The translations under genes were made by a program, and so were the position numbers. The notes below the pieces were generated by a model. The model was given only the letters and a program-made list of their open reading frames with translations, made no database searches and was not told the origin of the DNA. Of a stretch of 64,000 nt of DNA, positions 46,639 to 56,074 are shown in pieces. Position 1 is the stretch's first letter. Every line of letters begins with the position of its first letter. Origin of the DNA: Francisella sp. SYW-9 (GTDB taxonomy: Bacteria > Pseudomonadota > Gammaproteobacteria > Francisellales > Francisellaceae); the NCBI RefSeq assembly GCF_008711465.1, contig NZ_VXKQ01000016.1:18447-82446 (forward strand). Direction: 5' to 3'.

Positions 46639-47919
46639 ATGAAAAATTTTATACCTAAAATTGAAACAAAGGTAAAGCAAAATGTCTATCTAGATGGTTC
46701 TAAAAGTATCTCAAATAGATCTTTAATTATTGCGGCTATGGCAAATGGAGAAACTAGATTTGAGAATTTACCAAACAGTGCAGATGTTTTGGCGTGTGTT
46801 GCAGCTTTAAAAGAGCTAGGTTGTGATATTAAACATAATCAAGATAGTAAAACTTTAAGTATTAGTGGTTGTAACGGAGAGTTTCAAAATAAAAAAGCAA
46901 AGATATTTTGTAATGAGTCTGGTACGTTGACGAGATTTATAATTCCTATGTGTGTTGTACAAGGATCTGCTTATTACTATGTTTATGCTAAACAAAGAAT
47001 GATGGAAAGACCTTTAGCAGATCAATTAAAGCCGCTGGAGAATTTAGGAATGAAGGCTCAGTATCATGAAAAAGTTCATGCAATGCCTATGACTATTAAT
47101 GCAGATTCTTTGGCAGGTGGAAATATTGAGGTTGATGGTAAAAAAAGTTCGCAGTTCGCATCAGGTCTGCTTATGGCAGCACCATTTATGCAACAGGGTT
47201 TAGTTTTAAACTCAATTACAGACCATAAGCAACCATATTTAGATATGACAGCAAAAGTTATGGCAGAGTTTGGTGTTGATGTAGATATTGAAAATAATAT
47301 TTATAAAGCTAAGAAATCTAAGTATACATCACCAGGAAGATATGTGGTTGAGCCAGATGTGTCAACGGCTTCATACTTTTGGGCATTTGCTGCCATTACA
47401 GGATCTACGATAAAAGTAATGAATGTAACTAAAGAATCTAAGCAAGGGGATATCAAGTTTTTAGATGTGCTTGAGATGATTGGCTGTGACGTTAAGTATT
47501 ATGATGATGGTGTGGAAGTTACAGGGGCTCAGAAATTAAAAGGGATAAATGTTAATATGCGTAATTTCTCAGATACATTTATGACTTTAGCTGCAATAGC
47601 TTGCTTTGCAGATTCAGATACTTATATTTCAGGGCTTAGCCACACTCGCGGTCAAGAGTCTGATAGGGTATATGCTATGGCAGAAGGACTTACGAAACTT
47701 GGTATGCATGTTGAAACAACTCAAGATAGCATTTTAATATCACCATCTAGAAGCAAGTTTCAGTCAGCAGAAGTTGATAGTTTTAATGATCATAGAATTG
47801 CTATGTCATTAGCTCTTTTAGGGTTAAGAAATGATGGTGTTGTTATAAGTAATGCAGAAGCTGTTAGTAAGACTTGTCCAGATTATTTTGATAGAATGAG
47901 AACTTTAGTGGGTCAATAA
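46639..47919 (+). CDS. aroA: 3-phosphoshikimate 1-carboxyvinyltransferase (EPSP synthase)
   Basis: AroA makes EPSP in aromatic amino acid synthesis. Recognisable motifs are DGSKSISNRSLIIAAMA with the substrate-binding Lys, SSQFASGLLMAAP, RGQESDRVYAMAEGL and DHRIAMSLALLG. The usual LGNAGTAMR segment reads NESGTLTR, which is strongly divergent, so the protein is an outlying member of the family. The 426-residue length is normal. There is no clear ribosome site. The next gene starts 4 bp after the stop. Confidence 0.9.
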   Translation: MKNFIPKIETKVKQNVYLDGSKSISNRSLIIAAMANGETRFENLPNSADVLACVAALKELGCDIKHNQDSKTLSISGCNGEFQNKKAKIFCNESGTLTRFIIPMCVVQGSAYYYVYAKQRMMERPLADQLKPLENLGMKAQYHEKVHAMPMTINADSLAGGNIEVDGKKSSQFASGLLMAAPFMQQGLVLNSITDHKQPYLDMTAKVMAEFGVDVDIENNIYKAKKSKYTSPGRYVVEPDVSTASYFWAFAAITGSTIKVMNVTKESKQGDIKFLDVLEMIGCDVKYYDDGVEVTGAQKLKGINVNMRNFSDTFMTLAAIACFADSDTYISGLSHTRGQESDRVYAMAEGLTKLGMHVETTQDSILISPSRSKFQSAEVDSFNDHRIAMSLALLGLRNDGVVISNAEAVSKTCPDYFDRMRTLVGQ

Positions 47920-47923
47920 ACTT

Positions 47924-48514
47924 ATGAATGTGAAAGAGCGAATTATAACGGGATATCTTGCAAAAAGATGGTATAAGAAGGCTCTTATTATCACAAATAA
48001 GGATCATGATTATCTTGATAGAATAAATGTTTTAAAAAAAGTTGTTTGTTCAGGGTATTTAAAATCAGAGCATCAGAAAGGTTGTGTTTTTGATGTAGAG
48101 GCATGGCCATTTGAGCATAAGTTTTTTGATTTAATAATTTTAGATCAAAGCTTTTTATCTTGTTCAAAACAGATGAGATCTTTACTGCAACAATTACACT
48201 TTTGTTTAGCTGATGATGGTGAAGTTATAGTTTCATGTACAGGAGATATTAGACTATATAAACTACTATCAAAGTTTTTAGCAAATGGGTTTGTTAGTAA
48301 GAAAATTCAATTAATAAATCCAACAGGAAATATCTTTATTGATCTATTTAAACGTATAGTAAGTAAAAATTTCGTTGTGATTTTTAAAAAAGATAATTAT
48401 TTTATAGTTGACGGTCTCAAAGTATCTGATTTAGTAACTGAATCGAAAAAGAAACGAGTATACAGTGGTAACTGCGTGAAGGAGATATATGGGGATATTC
48501 ACAAGAAAAAATAA
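47924..48514 (+). CDS. YafS-like protein, probably degenerate methyltransferase
   Basis: The 196 residues match the second half of a class I methyltransferase, with WPFEHKFFDLIILDQSF and LRSLLQQLHFCLADDGEVIVSC-like order (motifs IV and V). The Gly-rich SAM-binding motif I is not visible. E. coli yafS, a putative methyltransferase, also sits beside rnhA, and this position supports the link. It may have lost activity or kept a non-catalytic role. The 3' end overlaps rnhA by 26 bp. Confidence 0.65.
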   Translation: MNVKERIITGYLAKRWYKKALIITNKDHDYLDRINVLKKVVCSGYLKSEHQKGCVFDVEAWPFEHKFFDLIILDQSFLSCSKQMRSLLQQLHFCLADDGEVIVSCTGDIRLYKLLSKFLANGFVSKKIQLINPTGNIFIDLFKRIVSKNFVVIFKKDNYFIVDGLKVSDLVTESKKKRVYSGNCVKEIYGDIHKKK

Positions 48515-48965
48515 TGTTATAGCTTATACTGATGGAGCTTGTAAAGGTAATCCTGGTATAGGTGGTTGGGGAGCTATACTTAGTTATAATGGTGTAGAAA
48601 AAGAAATATATGGTGCTGAAAAAGAAACTACTAATAATAGAATGGAGCTTTTGGCTGCTATTAGAACACTAGAGACCCTAAAAAGAAAATGTGATATTAC
48701 TATTTTTACTGATTCTAAATATTTACAAAATGGGATTAACCAATGGTTAGCAAATTGGAAAGCTAATGGTTGGAAGACAGCAGCTAAAAAAGAAGTAAAA
48801 AATAAAGACTTATGGCAAGAGCTTGATAGTTTAAGTCAGATTCATAATATTACATGGAGTTGGGTTAAAGGTCATAGTGGAAATCAAGGTAATGAAAAAG
48901 CAGATGAACTTGCAAATAAGGCTATAGCAGAACTAATGGAGAAGGGTAAAAATGGAAAACTTTAG
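48489..48965 (+). CDS. rnhA: Ribonuclease HI
   Basis: RNase HI cuts RNA in RNA-DNA hybrids. The 158 residues hold the four acidic active-site positions: Asp in AYTDGACKGNPG, Glu in NNRMELLAA, Asp in IFTDSKYLQNGI, and Asp in KADELAN. GHSGNQGNEKAD is the usual His-containing loop. The ATG at 48489 has GGAGA upstream and overlaps the YafS-like gene by 26 bp; it overlaps ansA by 14 bp, so the four genes from aroA to ansA are probably one transcript. Confidence 0.95.
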   Translation: MGIFTRKNNVIAYTDGACKGNPGIGGWGAILSYNGVEKEIYGAEKETTNNRMELLAAIRTLETLKRKCDITIFTDSKYLQNGINQWLANWKANGWKTAAKKEVKNKDLWQELDSLSQIHNITWSWVKGHSGNQGNEKADELANKAIAELMEKGKNGKL

Positions 48966-49980
48966 CCATAAGAAGATTCTAGTTTTATATACTGGTGGTA
49001 CTATTGGTATGATTAGTACAGAGCAAGGGTACGATGTTGAACCAGGATATTTGACAAAAACGGTTGAAGGTATTCGTGATTTTTATGAGTACAATATGCC
49101 TGAGTTTAAAATCAAGGAGTATACAAACTTAATAGATTCATCAAATATTAACCCTAAAAGGTGGGTATCTCTAGCTTTGGATGTAATAAAAAACTATGAA
49201 GATTATGATGGTTTTGTAATTTTACATGGTACAGATACATTATCTTATACAGCGTCAGTACTATCTTTTATGCTTGGTGAAATTCAGAAACCTGTAATTG
49301 TAACAGGTTCACAAATTCCTATCTCAAAGATAAGATCTGATGCAATATCAAATATTTTAAATAGCTTAATATTCGCATGTAGTGATGACATAAAAGAGGT
49401 TTGTGTATATTTTAGTCAAAGGCTTATGCGTGGTAATCGAACTACTAAAATATCAGCTACAGATTTTGAAGCTTTTGATTCTCCGAATTATCCTACTCTA
49501 GCAAAAGTAGGGATTGATATTGATATTAAAAAAAGAAGACTATGGCAGAGATCTGATAATTATGAGCTACCGACATTAGAAACTTTTGGGGTACCTAAAA
49601 TAGCAATTTTAAGTGTTTTTCCAGGTATGGATAATGATATATTAGAGGCTGTACTTGAACCACCACTACAAGGTTTGATTTTAAAAACTTATGGCTCAGG
49701 TAATATGATGGATGATCCTAATATTCATAAGACGTTAGCAAAAGCTGATAAAAGAGGCGTAGTGATAGTTAACTGTACTCAATGTATGTATGGTAGTGTA
49801 AAAATGCATACTTATAAAACAGCTCGAGGATTAGTCGATGCGGGTGTTGTATCAGGTTATGATATGACAGATGAGGCTGCATTAGGGAAGCTTTTTTATT
49901 TACTTAGTCAACCAGGTATTTCTCAACAGCAAATTAAAGATGCTTTTAATATTTCTTTACAAGGTGAAGTGACAATCTAA
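48952..49980 (+). CDS. ansA: Asparaginase, type I (cytoplasmic)
   Basis: The enzyme hydrolyses asparagine to aspartate and ammonia. The first catalytic Thr is in LYTGGTIGMIS and the second Thr-Asp pair in ILHGTDTLSYTAS, as in type I asparaginases. There is no signal peptide, and 342 residues is normal for AnsA. It overlaps rnhA by 14 bp and ends the aroA-rnhA run. Confidence 0.93.
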   Translation: MENFSHKKILVLYTGGTIGMISTEQGYDVEPGYLTKTVEGIRDFYEYNMPEFKIKEYTNLIDSSNINPKRWVSLALDVIKNYEDYDGFVILHGTDTLSYTASVLSFMLGEIQKPVIVTGSQIPISKIRSDAISNILNSLIFACSDDIKEVCVYFSQRLMRGNRTTKISATDFEAFDSPNYPTLAKVGIDIDIKKRRLWQRSDNYELPTLETFGVPKIAILSVFPGMDNDILEAVLEPPLQGLILKTYGSGNMMDDPNIHKTLAKADKRGVVIVNCTQCMYGSVKMHTYKTARGLVDAGVVSGYDMTDEAALGKLFYLLSQPGISQQQIKDAFNISLQGEVTI

Positions 49981-50077
49981 TTAGATTAGCTAATAAAAAC
50001 TTGTTCATTAAAATATTCTAATATAGTATATGAAGTATAATATATGAAAAGATATTCAGATAATCTAAGGAGAAAAT

Positions 50078-50767
50078 ATGAGTGATATAGCTGAGTTAAT
50101 AAAAGGTAATAGAGAGTGGGCGCAAGAGATCGAAAAGACTAATCCAGGTTTTTTTGAAACATTATCAAAGGGACAGTCTCCAGAATATCTTTGGATAGGT
50201 TGTTCAGATAGTCGCGTGCCTGCGAACCAGGTTTGTGGTCTAATCCCTGGTGAAGTATTTGTTCATCGCAATATTGCAAATGTAGTTTCTCTTACTGACT
50301 TAAATTGTTTATCAGTACTGCAGTTTGCTATTGAGGTTCTAAGGGTTAAGAAAATTATTGTATGTGGGCATTATGCTTGTGGTGGTGTTGAAACAGTTGT
50401 TAGAGATAAAAGTTATGGTCTAATTGATAACTGGCTAACTTCTATTCGTGAAATAAAAGAGCAGAATAAGAAATTTGTTGAAGAAACTCTAGCTTACCTA
50501 AAAGATAACGAAGAAGAGTATACAAAGAAAAAGGTTGATATGATGTGTGAGCTTAATGCACTTCATCAGGCTTTAAACCTTTGTAAAACTACTGTGGTAA
50601 GTGATGCTTGGTCTAAGAAAGGCTTAGAATTTACAGTGCATGCTGCTATCTATGGTGTAGGTGATGGTAAGCTTTATGAGATTGGTGGAGGTGTAGGCTC
50701 TAGAGCTGAGATGGACGCTATGTACGCTCAAGCTATCAAAGATATTAAGTCTAGATATTGTCAGTAA
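50078..50767 (+). CDS. can: Beta-class carbonic anhydrase
   Basis: Beta carbonic anhydrases interconvert CO2 and bicarbonate with zinc. The zinc ligands are in CSDSRVPANQ (Cys, with the Asp-Arg dyad) and CGHYACGG (His and Cys). The 229-residue length fits E. coli Can. TAAGGAG precedes the ATG, and TTGTTC (50001) with TAGTAT (50024) at 17 bp is a possible promoter. It probably supplies bicarbonate for biosynthesis and is a single-gene unit. Confidence 0.95.
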   Translation: MSDIAELIKGNREWAQEIEKTNPGFFETLSKGQSPEYLWIGCSDSRVPANQVCGLIPGEVFVHRNIANVVSLTDLNCLSVLQFAIEVLRVKKIIVCGHYACGGVETVVRDKSYGLIDNWLTSIREIKEQNKKFVEETLAYLKDNEEEYTKKKVDMMCELNALHQALNLCKTTVVSDAWSKKGLEFTVHAAIYGVGDGKLYEIGGGVGSRAEMDAMYAQAIKDIKSRYCQ

Positions 50768-50867
50768 TTTTATTTTCCAATATTTTACATGATTGATTAT
50801 AACTTTCATTATAAATTTATACGCTATTCTGAGGAGTATTAGTTTAAAAAATAAAAATCTTTGATGT

Positions 50868-52151
50868 CTATTTAGCCTTCTTAGCAATTTCATGAGACTC
50901 ATGGGGAGCTATAAACTGAAGCTCACCAGCTTCTTCAAAAATTCCTATTTCATCTCTTCTATTTGGGGGGTATATTCTATCAAGGTTGATATGTTTCTTG
51001 ATTTCTCTGGCTTCCATACCAAACTTTTTAACTTTTCTCTCCCATCCTTCTGTATATAGTCCACCATAATCACCTAAATCAACACATGTCACATAGTTTG
51101 GCTGATAGTACTCTTGCATTTCTGGGATTCCTAGTAAATGATGTACTGCATTATGTCCAGCAAGTCTACCTTGAGGTCTACCTTGTTGACATGACATCAC
51201 AGCATAGTGTTCATCATCAACTTTTACATTTGCAGCATCACCAGCTATAAAGATATTCTCATTTGGTGTTTGTAAGTATTGATTAACTTTTATTCTACCA
51301 GCTGGATCTTTATCGTAAGGTAATAGTTTATTCAGATCAGTTGCTTTCATGCCTAATGCAGAAACAATAAAGTTAAATTCAAGAGCCTCATCATTTATTG
51401 TCACCGATCCTTTATCAGCTTCAATTTGAGTAGCTTCTGTAATAGATGCATGATTTAAGCACTTAACATTAGCTAGATTAAACGCATCTACAAGATATTT
51501 TTGAGGGTCCTTACCTAGTGAGCAAGTAACATCTCCACGATCAACTATTGAAACTTCAAGGTCAAAAGTAGACTCTAGCCCTAGTTCAAAAGTGAGTTTT
51601 TTTAGTGTTACTGGAAGTTCACAAGCAAGTTCAATTCCTGTGATTCCACCGCCAAGAACGGCTACTTTAATTTTATTATTTTGAGATTTAGTAGCCTCAG
51701 CTTTAAGTAAGAAGTCTGTTAAAGCATTTCTAAAGTGTAGAGCTGCATTATAAGTGTCTATATTATAAACAGTTTCTATGCCTTTGATTCTTGGCTGAGC
51801 TAGTTCACTACCAGCGCAGAGTATTAGGCTATCAAAGTGAAATTCTTTTTGTTGTTTTTGTGAGTCATTTATTGTGATAGATTGCTTTTGACTATCAATA
51901 TTACTAACTTCAGCTTCAATAAAGCGTACTTTTATCGGAGTTAAAAAGTTCTTAACTCTTATAGTGGCTTCCTCAAGTTCTTTAATATACATTCTTGGCC
52001 GTATTGTCATATATGAATTACGACTTATTACAATAATGTCAATTTCTGCTTTTTTATTAAGTCTACTTCTTAGCTTAGCTGCTGATAGTGCTGCTGATAT
52101 GCCGGCATGGCCAGCCCCAATAATAACTAAAGTTTTTTTTTGAGAGCTCAT
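50868..52151 (-). CDS. NAD(P)/FAD-dependent oxidoreductase (NDH-2-like)
   Basis: The 427-residue flavoprotein has an N-terminal FAD-binding motif (VIIGAGHAGISAALSA), a second dinucleotide motif for NAD(P)H (VAVLGGGITGIELACEL) and a late FAD segment (NIFIAGDAAN). This is the type II NADH dehydrogenase layout. The C-terminus lacks a clear membrane helix, so it may be loosely bound or soluble, and the acceptor (quinone or other) is not certain. It converges on the carbonic anhydrase gene with a 100 bp gap. Confidence 0.85.
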   Translation of the reverse strand: MSSQKKTLVIIGAGHAGISAALSAAKLRSRLNKKAEIDIIVISRNSYMTIRPRMYIKELEEATIRVKNFLTPIKVRFIEAEVSNIDSQKQSITINDSQKQQKEFHFDSLILCAGSELAQPRIKGIETVYNIDTYNAALHFRNALTDFLLKAEATKSQNNKIKVAVLGGGITGIELACELPVTLKKLTFELGLESTFDLEVSIVDRGDVTCSLGKDPQKYLVDAFNLANVKCLNHASITEATQIEADKGSVTINDEALEFNFIVSALGMKATDLNKLLPYDKDPAGRIKVNQYLQTPNENIFIAGDAANVKVDDEHYAVMSCQQGRPQGRLAGHNAVHHLLGIPEMQEYYQPNYVTCVDLGDYGGLYTEGWERKVKKFGMEAREIKKHINLDRIYPPNRRDEIGIFEEAGELQFIAPHESHEIAKKAK

Positions 52152-52207
52152 GATTATTCTCCTGGACTAATTATGGAATAAAATTAAATAGATAATATGT
52201 ATTTTAA

Positions 52208-52675
52208 TTACCTATTATTAATTTTACTCAAAAATCTATATAAAATATAGGATATTAAAGCAGCAATTATATTTATGAAGAATATAGCTTCAAGTGCGTT
52301 GTTATATGTAGAGCCACTAAATAATGTCAGAGAGTCTAATATTGTATAAATAGTAAAAAATATTAAACATGCAGCTTTAAATTGAGGGTTCTTAAATAGT
52401 GCTAAAATAGAGAATATAAATAAGCATAATTGAAAAATTCCTATTTGAAAAACAGCTGGAGTGAAAATCCATCCTTGAAATTTACTCATGCTGTCTCCAT
52501 ATACTAAATAAGCATAACTATTTATAAGAGTCATCAGACTTATATTGCTTGCAATAAAGTAGTTTGCATAGACGCTAGGGTAGTGTTTGTTGTAAATAAT
52601 ACTTGAATGCAAAAAAGCTATTATAAATGGTGTTATGAGTAGACAAATACTTATAATAATGGTTACCATAGTCAT
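52208..52675 (-). CDS. Small integral membrane protein, unknown function
   Basis: The 155 residues have four to five hydrophobic helices and a short basic tail (YRFLSKINNR). I recognise no family motif. A second Met lies two codons after the first and neither has a ribosome site, so the start is uncertain. It is 56 bp upstream of the NDH-2-like gene on the same strand and may belong to its transcript, perhaps with a related membrane role. Confidence 0.6.
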   Translation of the reverse strand: MTMVTIIISICLLITPFIIAFLHSSIIYNKHYPSVYANYFIASNISLMTLINSYAYLVYGDSMSKFQGWIFTPAVFQIGIFQLCLFIFSILALFKNPQFKAACLIFFTIYTILDSLTLFSGSTYNNALEAIFFINIIAALISYILYRFLSKINNR

Positions 52676-52746
52676 AGTGGTTTTATTAGAGTAGCTAGAT
52701 TTTACAATAAAAGCGTTGGCTTGTCATATATTTGATAATAAAGATA

Positions 52747-52775
52747 TAGACAATCTGATAGATGAAAGTTAAAAT
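52747..52775 (+). promoter_or_regulatory. Probable tig promoter
   Basis: TAGACA (52747..52752) and TAAAAT (52770..52775) are 17 bp apart, each one mismatch from the sigma-70 consensus, about 45 bp before the tig ATG, which has AAAGGAAA upstream. This likely starts the tig-clpP-clpX-lon transcript. I saw no clear sigma-32 promoter in front of it. Confidence 0.55.
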
Positions 52776-52819
52776 TTGCTATTAGAAAATTGTTAAATAA
52801 ATAAAAGGAAAACTTAATA

Positions 52820-54136
52820 ATGCAAGTTACTGTAGAGAAGAAAGAAGGGATTCATTGCTCATTACTAATTGAAGTTCCAGCCAATGAAATAGATACTGAA
52901 GTTTCAAAAAGAGTAAATAATACTGCTAAAACTATAAAAATGGATGGTTTTAGACCTGGTAAAGTACCTGCTGGTATGGTTAAGAAGAAGTATGGTGAGC
53001 AAATCCGTATGGAAGTTATCTCTGATCTTATTCCTCAGAAATATTCAAAAGCTATTCAGGATGAGAAATTAGCTGTTGCTGGTATCGAAGTTGATCTTAA
53101 AGAAAATCAAGAAGGTCAGCCTCTTAAATTTGTAGCAAATCTTGAGCTTTTCCCAGAGTTTGAAGTTAATGGATTTGAAAAAATTGAAGTTCAAAAACCA
53201 GTAGTTGATCTTGGTGATGATGAAGTTAAACAAATGATCGAAAACTTAAGAAAACAGTTAGCAACTTTTAAAGAGGTAGAAAGAGCTGTTGAGAAAGATG
53301 ATAAAGTAGTTATCGATTTTGTAGGTAAAAAAGATGGTGAAGTTTTCGAAGGTGGTTCTGCAAATGATCAAGAACTTGTGATTGGTTCTGGTCAAATGAT
53401 CCCTGGTTTTGAAGATGGCATTGTAGGTATGAACAAAGATGAGCAAAAAACTATTACTGTAACATTCCCTGAAGAGTATCAAAACAAAGATCTTGCTGGT
53501 CAAGAAGCTACTTTTGATATTACAGTTAAGAAGATCCAACAAGCTGAATTACCAGAAGTTGACGAAGAGTTCGTTAAGAAGTTTGGTGTAAAAGGTGGCG
53601 TAGATACTTTTGAAGATGAGATTAAAGAAAACATGCAACGTGAACTTAAGTTTATTTTACAAAGAAAAGTAAAAGAGCAAGTTTTCAAAGGCTTAAGAGA
53701 AATTTCTGAGTTTGAAACTCCAAAATCTTTAATCAAAAGAGAAATTGATGCTGCGAAGCAAAATTTAGTTCAACAAATGGGTGGTGCGAAAGGCTTCGAT
53801 GTTAATCAATTGCCTGATAACTTATTTGAAGATAATGCTAAACAAAAAGTTGAGACTAGCTTAGTTCTTGATAGTGTTATGAAATCTCAAAATTTTGAAG
53901 CAACAGAAGAAGAAGTTGATAGCTTATTAAATGAAATGGTTCAAGCTTATGAAGAGCCAGAAAAAACTAAAGAGCAAATCAAGAAAAATGAAAAAGAAAT
54001 CGCTAATCTAAAAGCTTTAGTTATTGAAAACAAGCTAACTGATTGGGTTTTAAATCAAGCTCAGGTTTCAGAAAAAGCAGAAGATTTTTTTGAAATTATA
54101 AAAGAAAATATGCAAGCTCAACAAGCTGGATTCTAA
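52820..54136 (+). CDS. tig: Trigger factor
   Basis: Trigger factor is the ribosome-bound chaperone that receives new polypeptides. Its 438 residues have the ribosome-docking loop GFRPGKVP (about 43-50), an FKBP-type prolyl isomerase domain (about 160-240, with [16 protein letters not shown]) and the helical C-terminal chaperone arms. It heads the tig-clpP-clpX-lon order typical of gammaproteobacteria, with 25 bp before clpP. Confidence 0.96.
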   Translation: MQVTVEKKEGIHCSLLIEVPANEIDTEVSKRVNNTAKTIKMDGFRPGKVPAGMVKKKYGEQIRMEVISDLIPQKYSKAIQDEKLAVAGIEVDLKENQEGQPLKFVANLELFPEFEVNGFEKIEVQKPVVDLGDDEVKQMIENLRKQLATFKEVERAVEKDDKVVIDFVGKKDGEVFEGGSANDQELVIGSGQMIPGFEDGIVGMNKDEQKTITVTFPEEYQNKDLAGQEATFDITVKKIQQAELPEVDEEFVKKFGVKGGVDTFEDEIKENMQRELKFILQRKVKEQVFKGLREISEFETPKSLIKREIDAAKQNLVQQMGGAKGFDVNQLPDNLFEDNAKQKVETSLVLDSVMKSQNFEATEEEVDSLLNEMVQAYEEPEKTKEQIKKNEKEIANLKALVIENKLTDWVLNQAQVSEKAEDFFEIIKENMQAQQAGF

Positions 54137-54161
54137 TCTAGCTTATAAAGAGAGGTTATAA

Positions 54162-54767
54162 ATGATAACTAATAATTTAGTTCCTACAGTTGTTGAGAAA
54201 ACTGCTAGCGGTGAAAGAGCTTTTGATATTTACTCAAGACTACTAAAAGAGCGTATAGTTTTTTTAAATGGTGAAGTAAATGATCATTCAGCTAATCTAG
54301 TGATTGCGCAGCTCTTATTTTTAGAATCTGAAGATCCTGACAAAGATATTTATTTTTATATAAATTCTCCAGGAGGTATGGTTACAGCTGGTATGGGTGT
54401 CTATGATACTATGCAGTTTATTAAGCCAGATGTTAATACTATTTGTATTGGTTTAGCTGCTAGTATGGGATCATTATTGTTAGCTGGTGGTACAAAAGGT
54501 AAAAGATATAGCTTACCAAGTTCACAGATTATGATTCATCAGCCTTTAGGTGGTTTTAGAGGTCAAGCATCAGATATTGAAATTCATGCTAAAAATATCT
54601 TACGTATCAAAGAAAGATTAAATAAGGTATTAGCTCATCATACAGGTCAAGATCTTGAAACTATAGTTAAAGATACTGATAGAGATAACTTTATGATGGC
54701 AAATGAAGCAAAAGAATATGGTCTGATAGATCATGTTATTGAATCTCGTGATGCAATAATCAAATAA
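54162..54767 (+). CDS. clpP: ATP-dependent Clp protease proteolytic subunit
   Basis: ClpP forms the barrel of the Clp protease. The catalytic Ser101 lies in [14 protein letters not shown], His126 in [12 protein letters not shown] and the Asp in a later TDRDNFM segment. The 201 residues, with a short removable N-terminal part, are normal. GAGAGG precedes the ATG. clpX starts 23 bp downstream, so the protease and its unfoldase are made together. Confidence 0.97.
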   Translation: MITNNLVPTVVEKTASGERAFDIYSRLLKERIVFLNGEVNDHSANLVIAQLLFLESEDPDKDIYFYINSPGGMVTAGMGVYDTMQFIKPDVNTICIGLAASMGSLLLAGGTKGKRYSLPSSQIMIHQPLGGFRGQASDIEIHAKNILRIKERLNKVLAHHTGQDLETIVKDTDRDNFMMANEAKEYGLIDHVIESRDAIIK

Positions 54768-54790
54768 ATAAAGGAAGTCTAGTTTTAAAA

Positions 54791-56047
54791 ATGGCTAAAA
54801 TTCTATATTGTTCTTTCTGTGGGAAGTCACAACAAGAGGTCAAAAGTATCATCTCTGGTAGAGATGGTAATATTTGTAATGAATGTGTCAGTAAGTGCGC
54901 AACTAAAATTAAAAGCACTAACGGTGTTGATACTACATTAGATATCACTTTTGATAAGTTGCCAAAACCTATAGAAATTAAAAACTATCTTGATGATTAT
55001 ATTATTGGTCAAGATAATGCTAAGAAAGTATTGTCTGTAGCTGTTTATAATCATTATAAAAGAATCACATCTGATATCACAGAAGATGATGATACAGAAC
55101 TTAAAAAGAGTAATGTTTTATTAATTGGCCCAACAGGTTCAGGAAAAACATTATTTGCTCAAACTTTAGCAAAACAGCTAAATGTTCCTTTTGCTATTGC
55201 AGATGCAACGACTCTTACAGAAGCAGGCTATGTTGGTGATGATGTTGAAAACATTATTGTTCGATTATTGCAGAATGCTGAATTTGATGTTGCTAAAGCA
55301 GAAAAAGGAATCATTTATATCGATGAGATAGATAAGATTGCAAGAAAATCTGAGAGCTCATCTATCACCCGAGATGTATCTGGAGAAGGTGTTCAACAGG
55401 CATTATTAAAGCTTATTGAAGGAACTGTATCTTCTGTCCCGCCAAAAGGTGGTAGAAAGCATCCTAATCAAGATATGATTCAGATTGATACCTCAAATAT
55501 ATTATTTATTTGTGGTGGTGCTTTTGCAGGTATAGAAAAGGTTGTTAAACATAGAATGGATAAAGTAAGCATTGGTTTTAATGCTGATGTTATTCGTCAG
55601 AAAGATAATCTTGATACTGAAAAGCTAATGCAAAAAGTTGAGAGTGAAGATTTAACTAGGTTTGGTCTTATTCCTGAGCTTATTGGGCGTTTACCAATAG
55701 TTACGGTTTTAAATGAACTAAAAGAAGAAGATTTAGTTAAGATACTAAAAGAACCTAAAAATGCTCTTATCAAACAGTATATTAAGTTATTTAAGTTTGA
55801 TGATGTCGAAATAGAGTTTACAGACGAAGCTCTTATAGAGATAGCTAAAAAAGCAATAGCTAAAAAGACAGGTGCAAGAGGTCTTAGAACTATTCTTGAG
55901 AATGTTCTACTTGAGTTGATGTTTCATATACCATCATCTCAAGATGTTGAGAAAATTATTATCAATGATAAAGTTGTATTAGAGCATCAAGATCCTGTAT
56001 TAGTTAGTAAAAATAAAGAGCAAAAGCAGTTAAAAGATATAGTCTAA
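54791..56047 (+). CDS. clpX: ATP-dependent Clp protease ATP-binding subunit ClpX
   Basis: ClpX unfolds proteins and feeds them to ClpP. The N-terminal zinc domain has [11 protein letters not shown] and [10 protein letters not shown]. The AAA+ core has Walker A GPTGSGKT, Walker [12 protein letters not shown] and the sensor and arginine-finger region. The IGF-like loop for ClpP docking lies in the middle. 418 residues is normal. It is followed by lon after 27 bp. Confidence 0.97.
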   Translation: MAKILYCSFCGKSQQEVKSIISGRDGNICNECVSKCATKIKSTNGVDTTLDITFDKLPKPIEIKNYLDDYIIGQDNAKKVLSVAVYNHYKRITSDITEDDDTELKKSNVLLIGPTGSGKTLFAQTLAKQLNVPFAIADATTLTEAGYVGDDVENIIVRLLQNAEFDVAKAEKGIIYIDEIDKIARKSESSSITRDVSGEGVQQALLKLIEGTVSSVPPKGGRKHPNQDMIQIDTSNILFICGGAFAGIEKVVKHRMDKVSIGFNADVIRQKDNLDTEKLMQKVESEDLTRFGLIPELIGRLPIVTVLNELKEEDLVKILKEPKNALIKQYIKLFKFDDVEIEFTDEALIEIAKKAIAKKTGARGLRTILENVLLELMFHIPSSQDVEKIIINDKVVLEHQDPVLVSKNKEQKQLKDIV

Positions 56048-56074
56048 AACAATTTACAGGAGTATAGTGAATTT

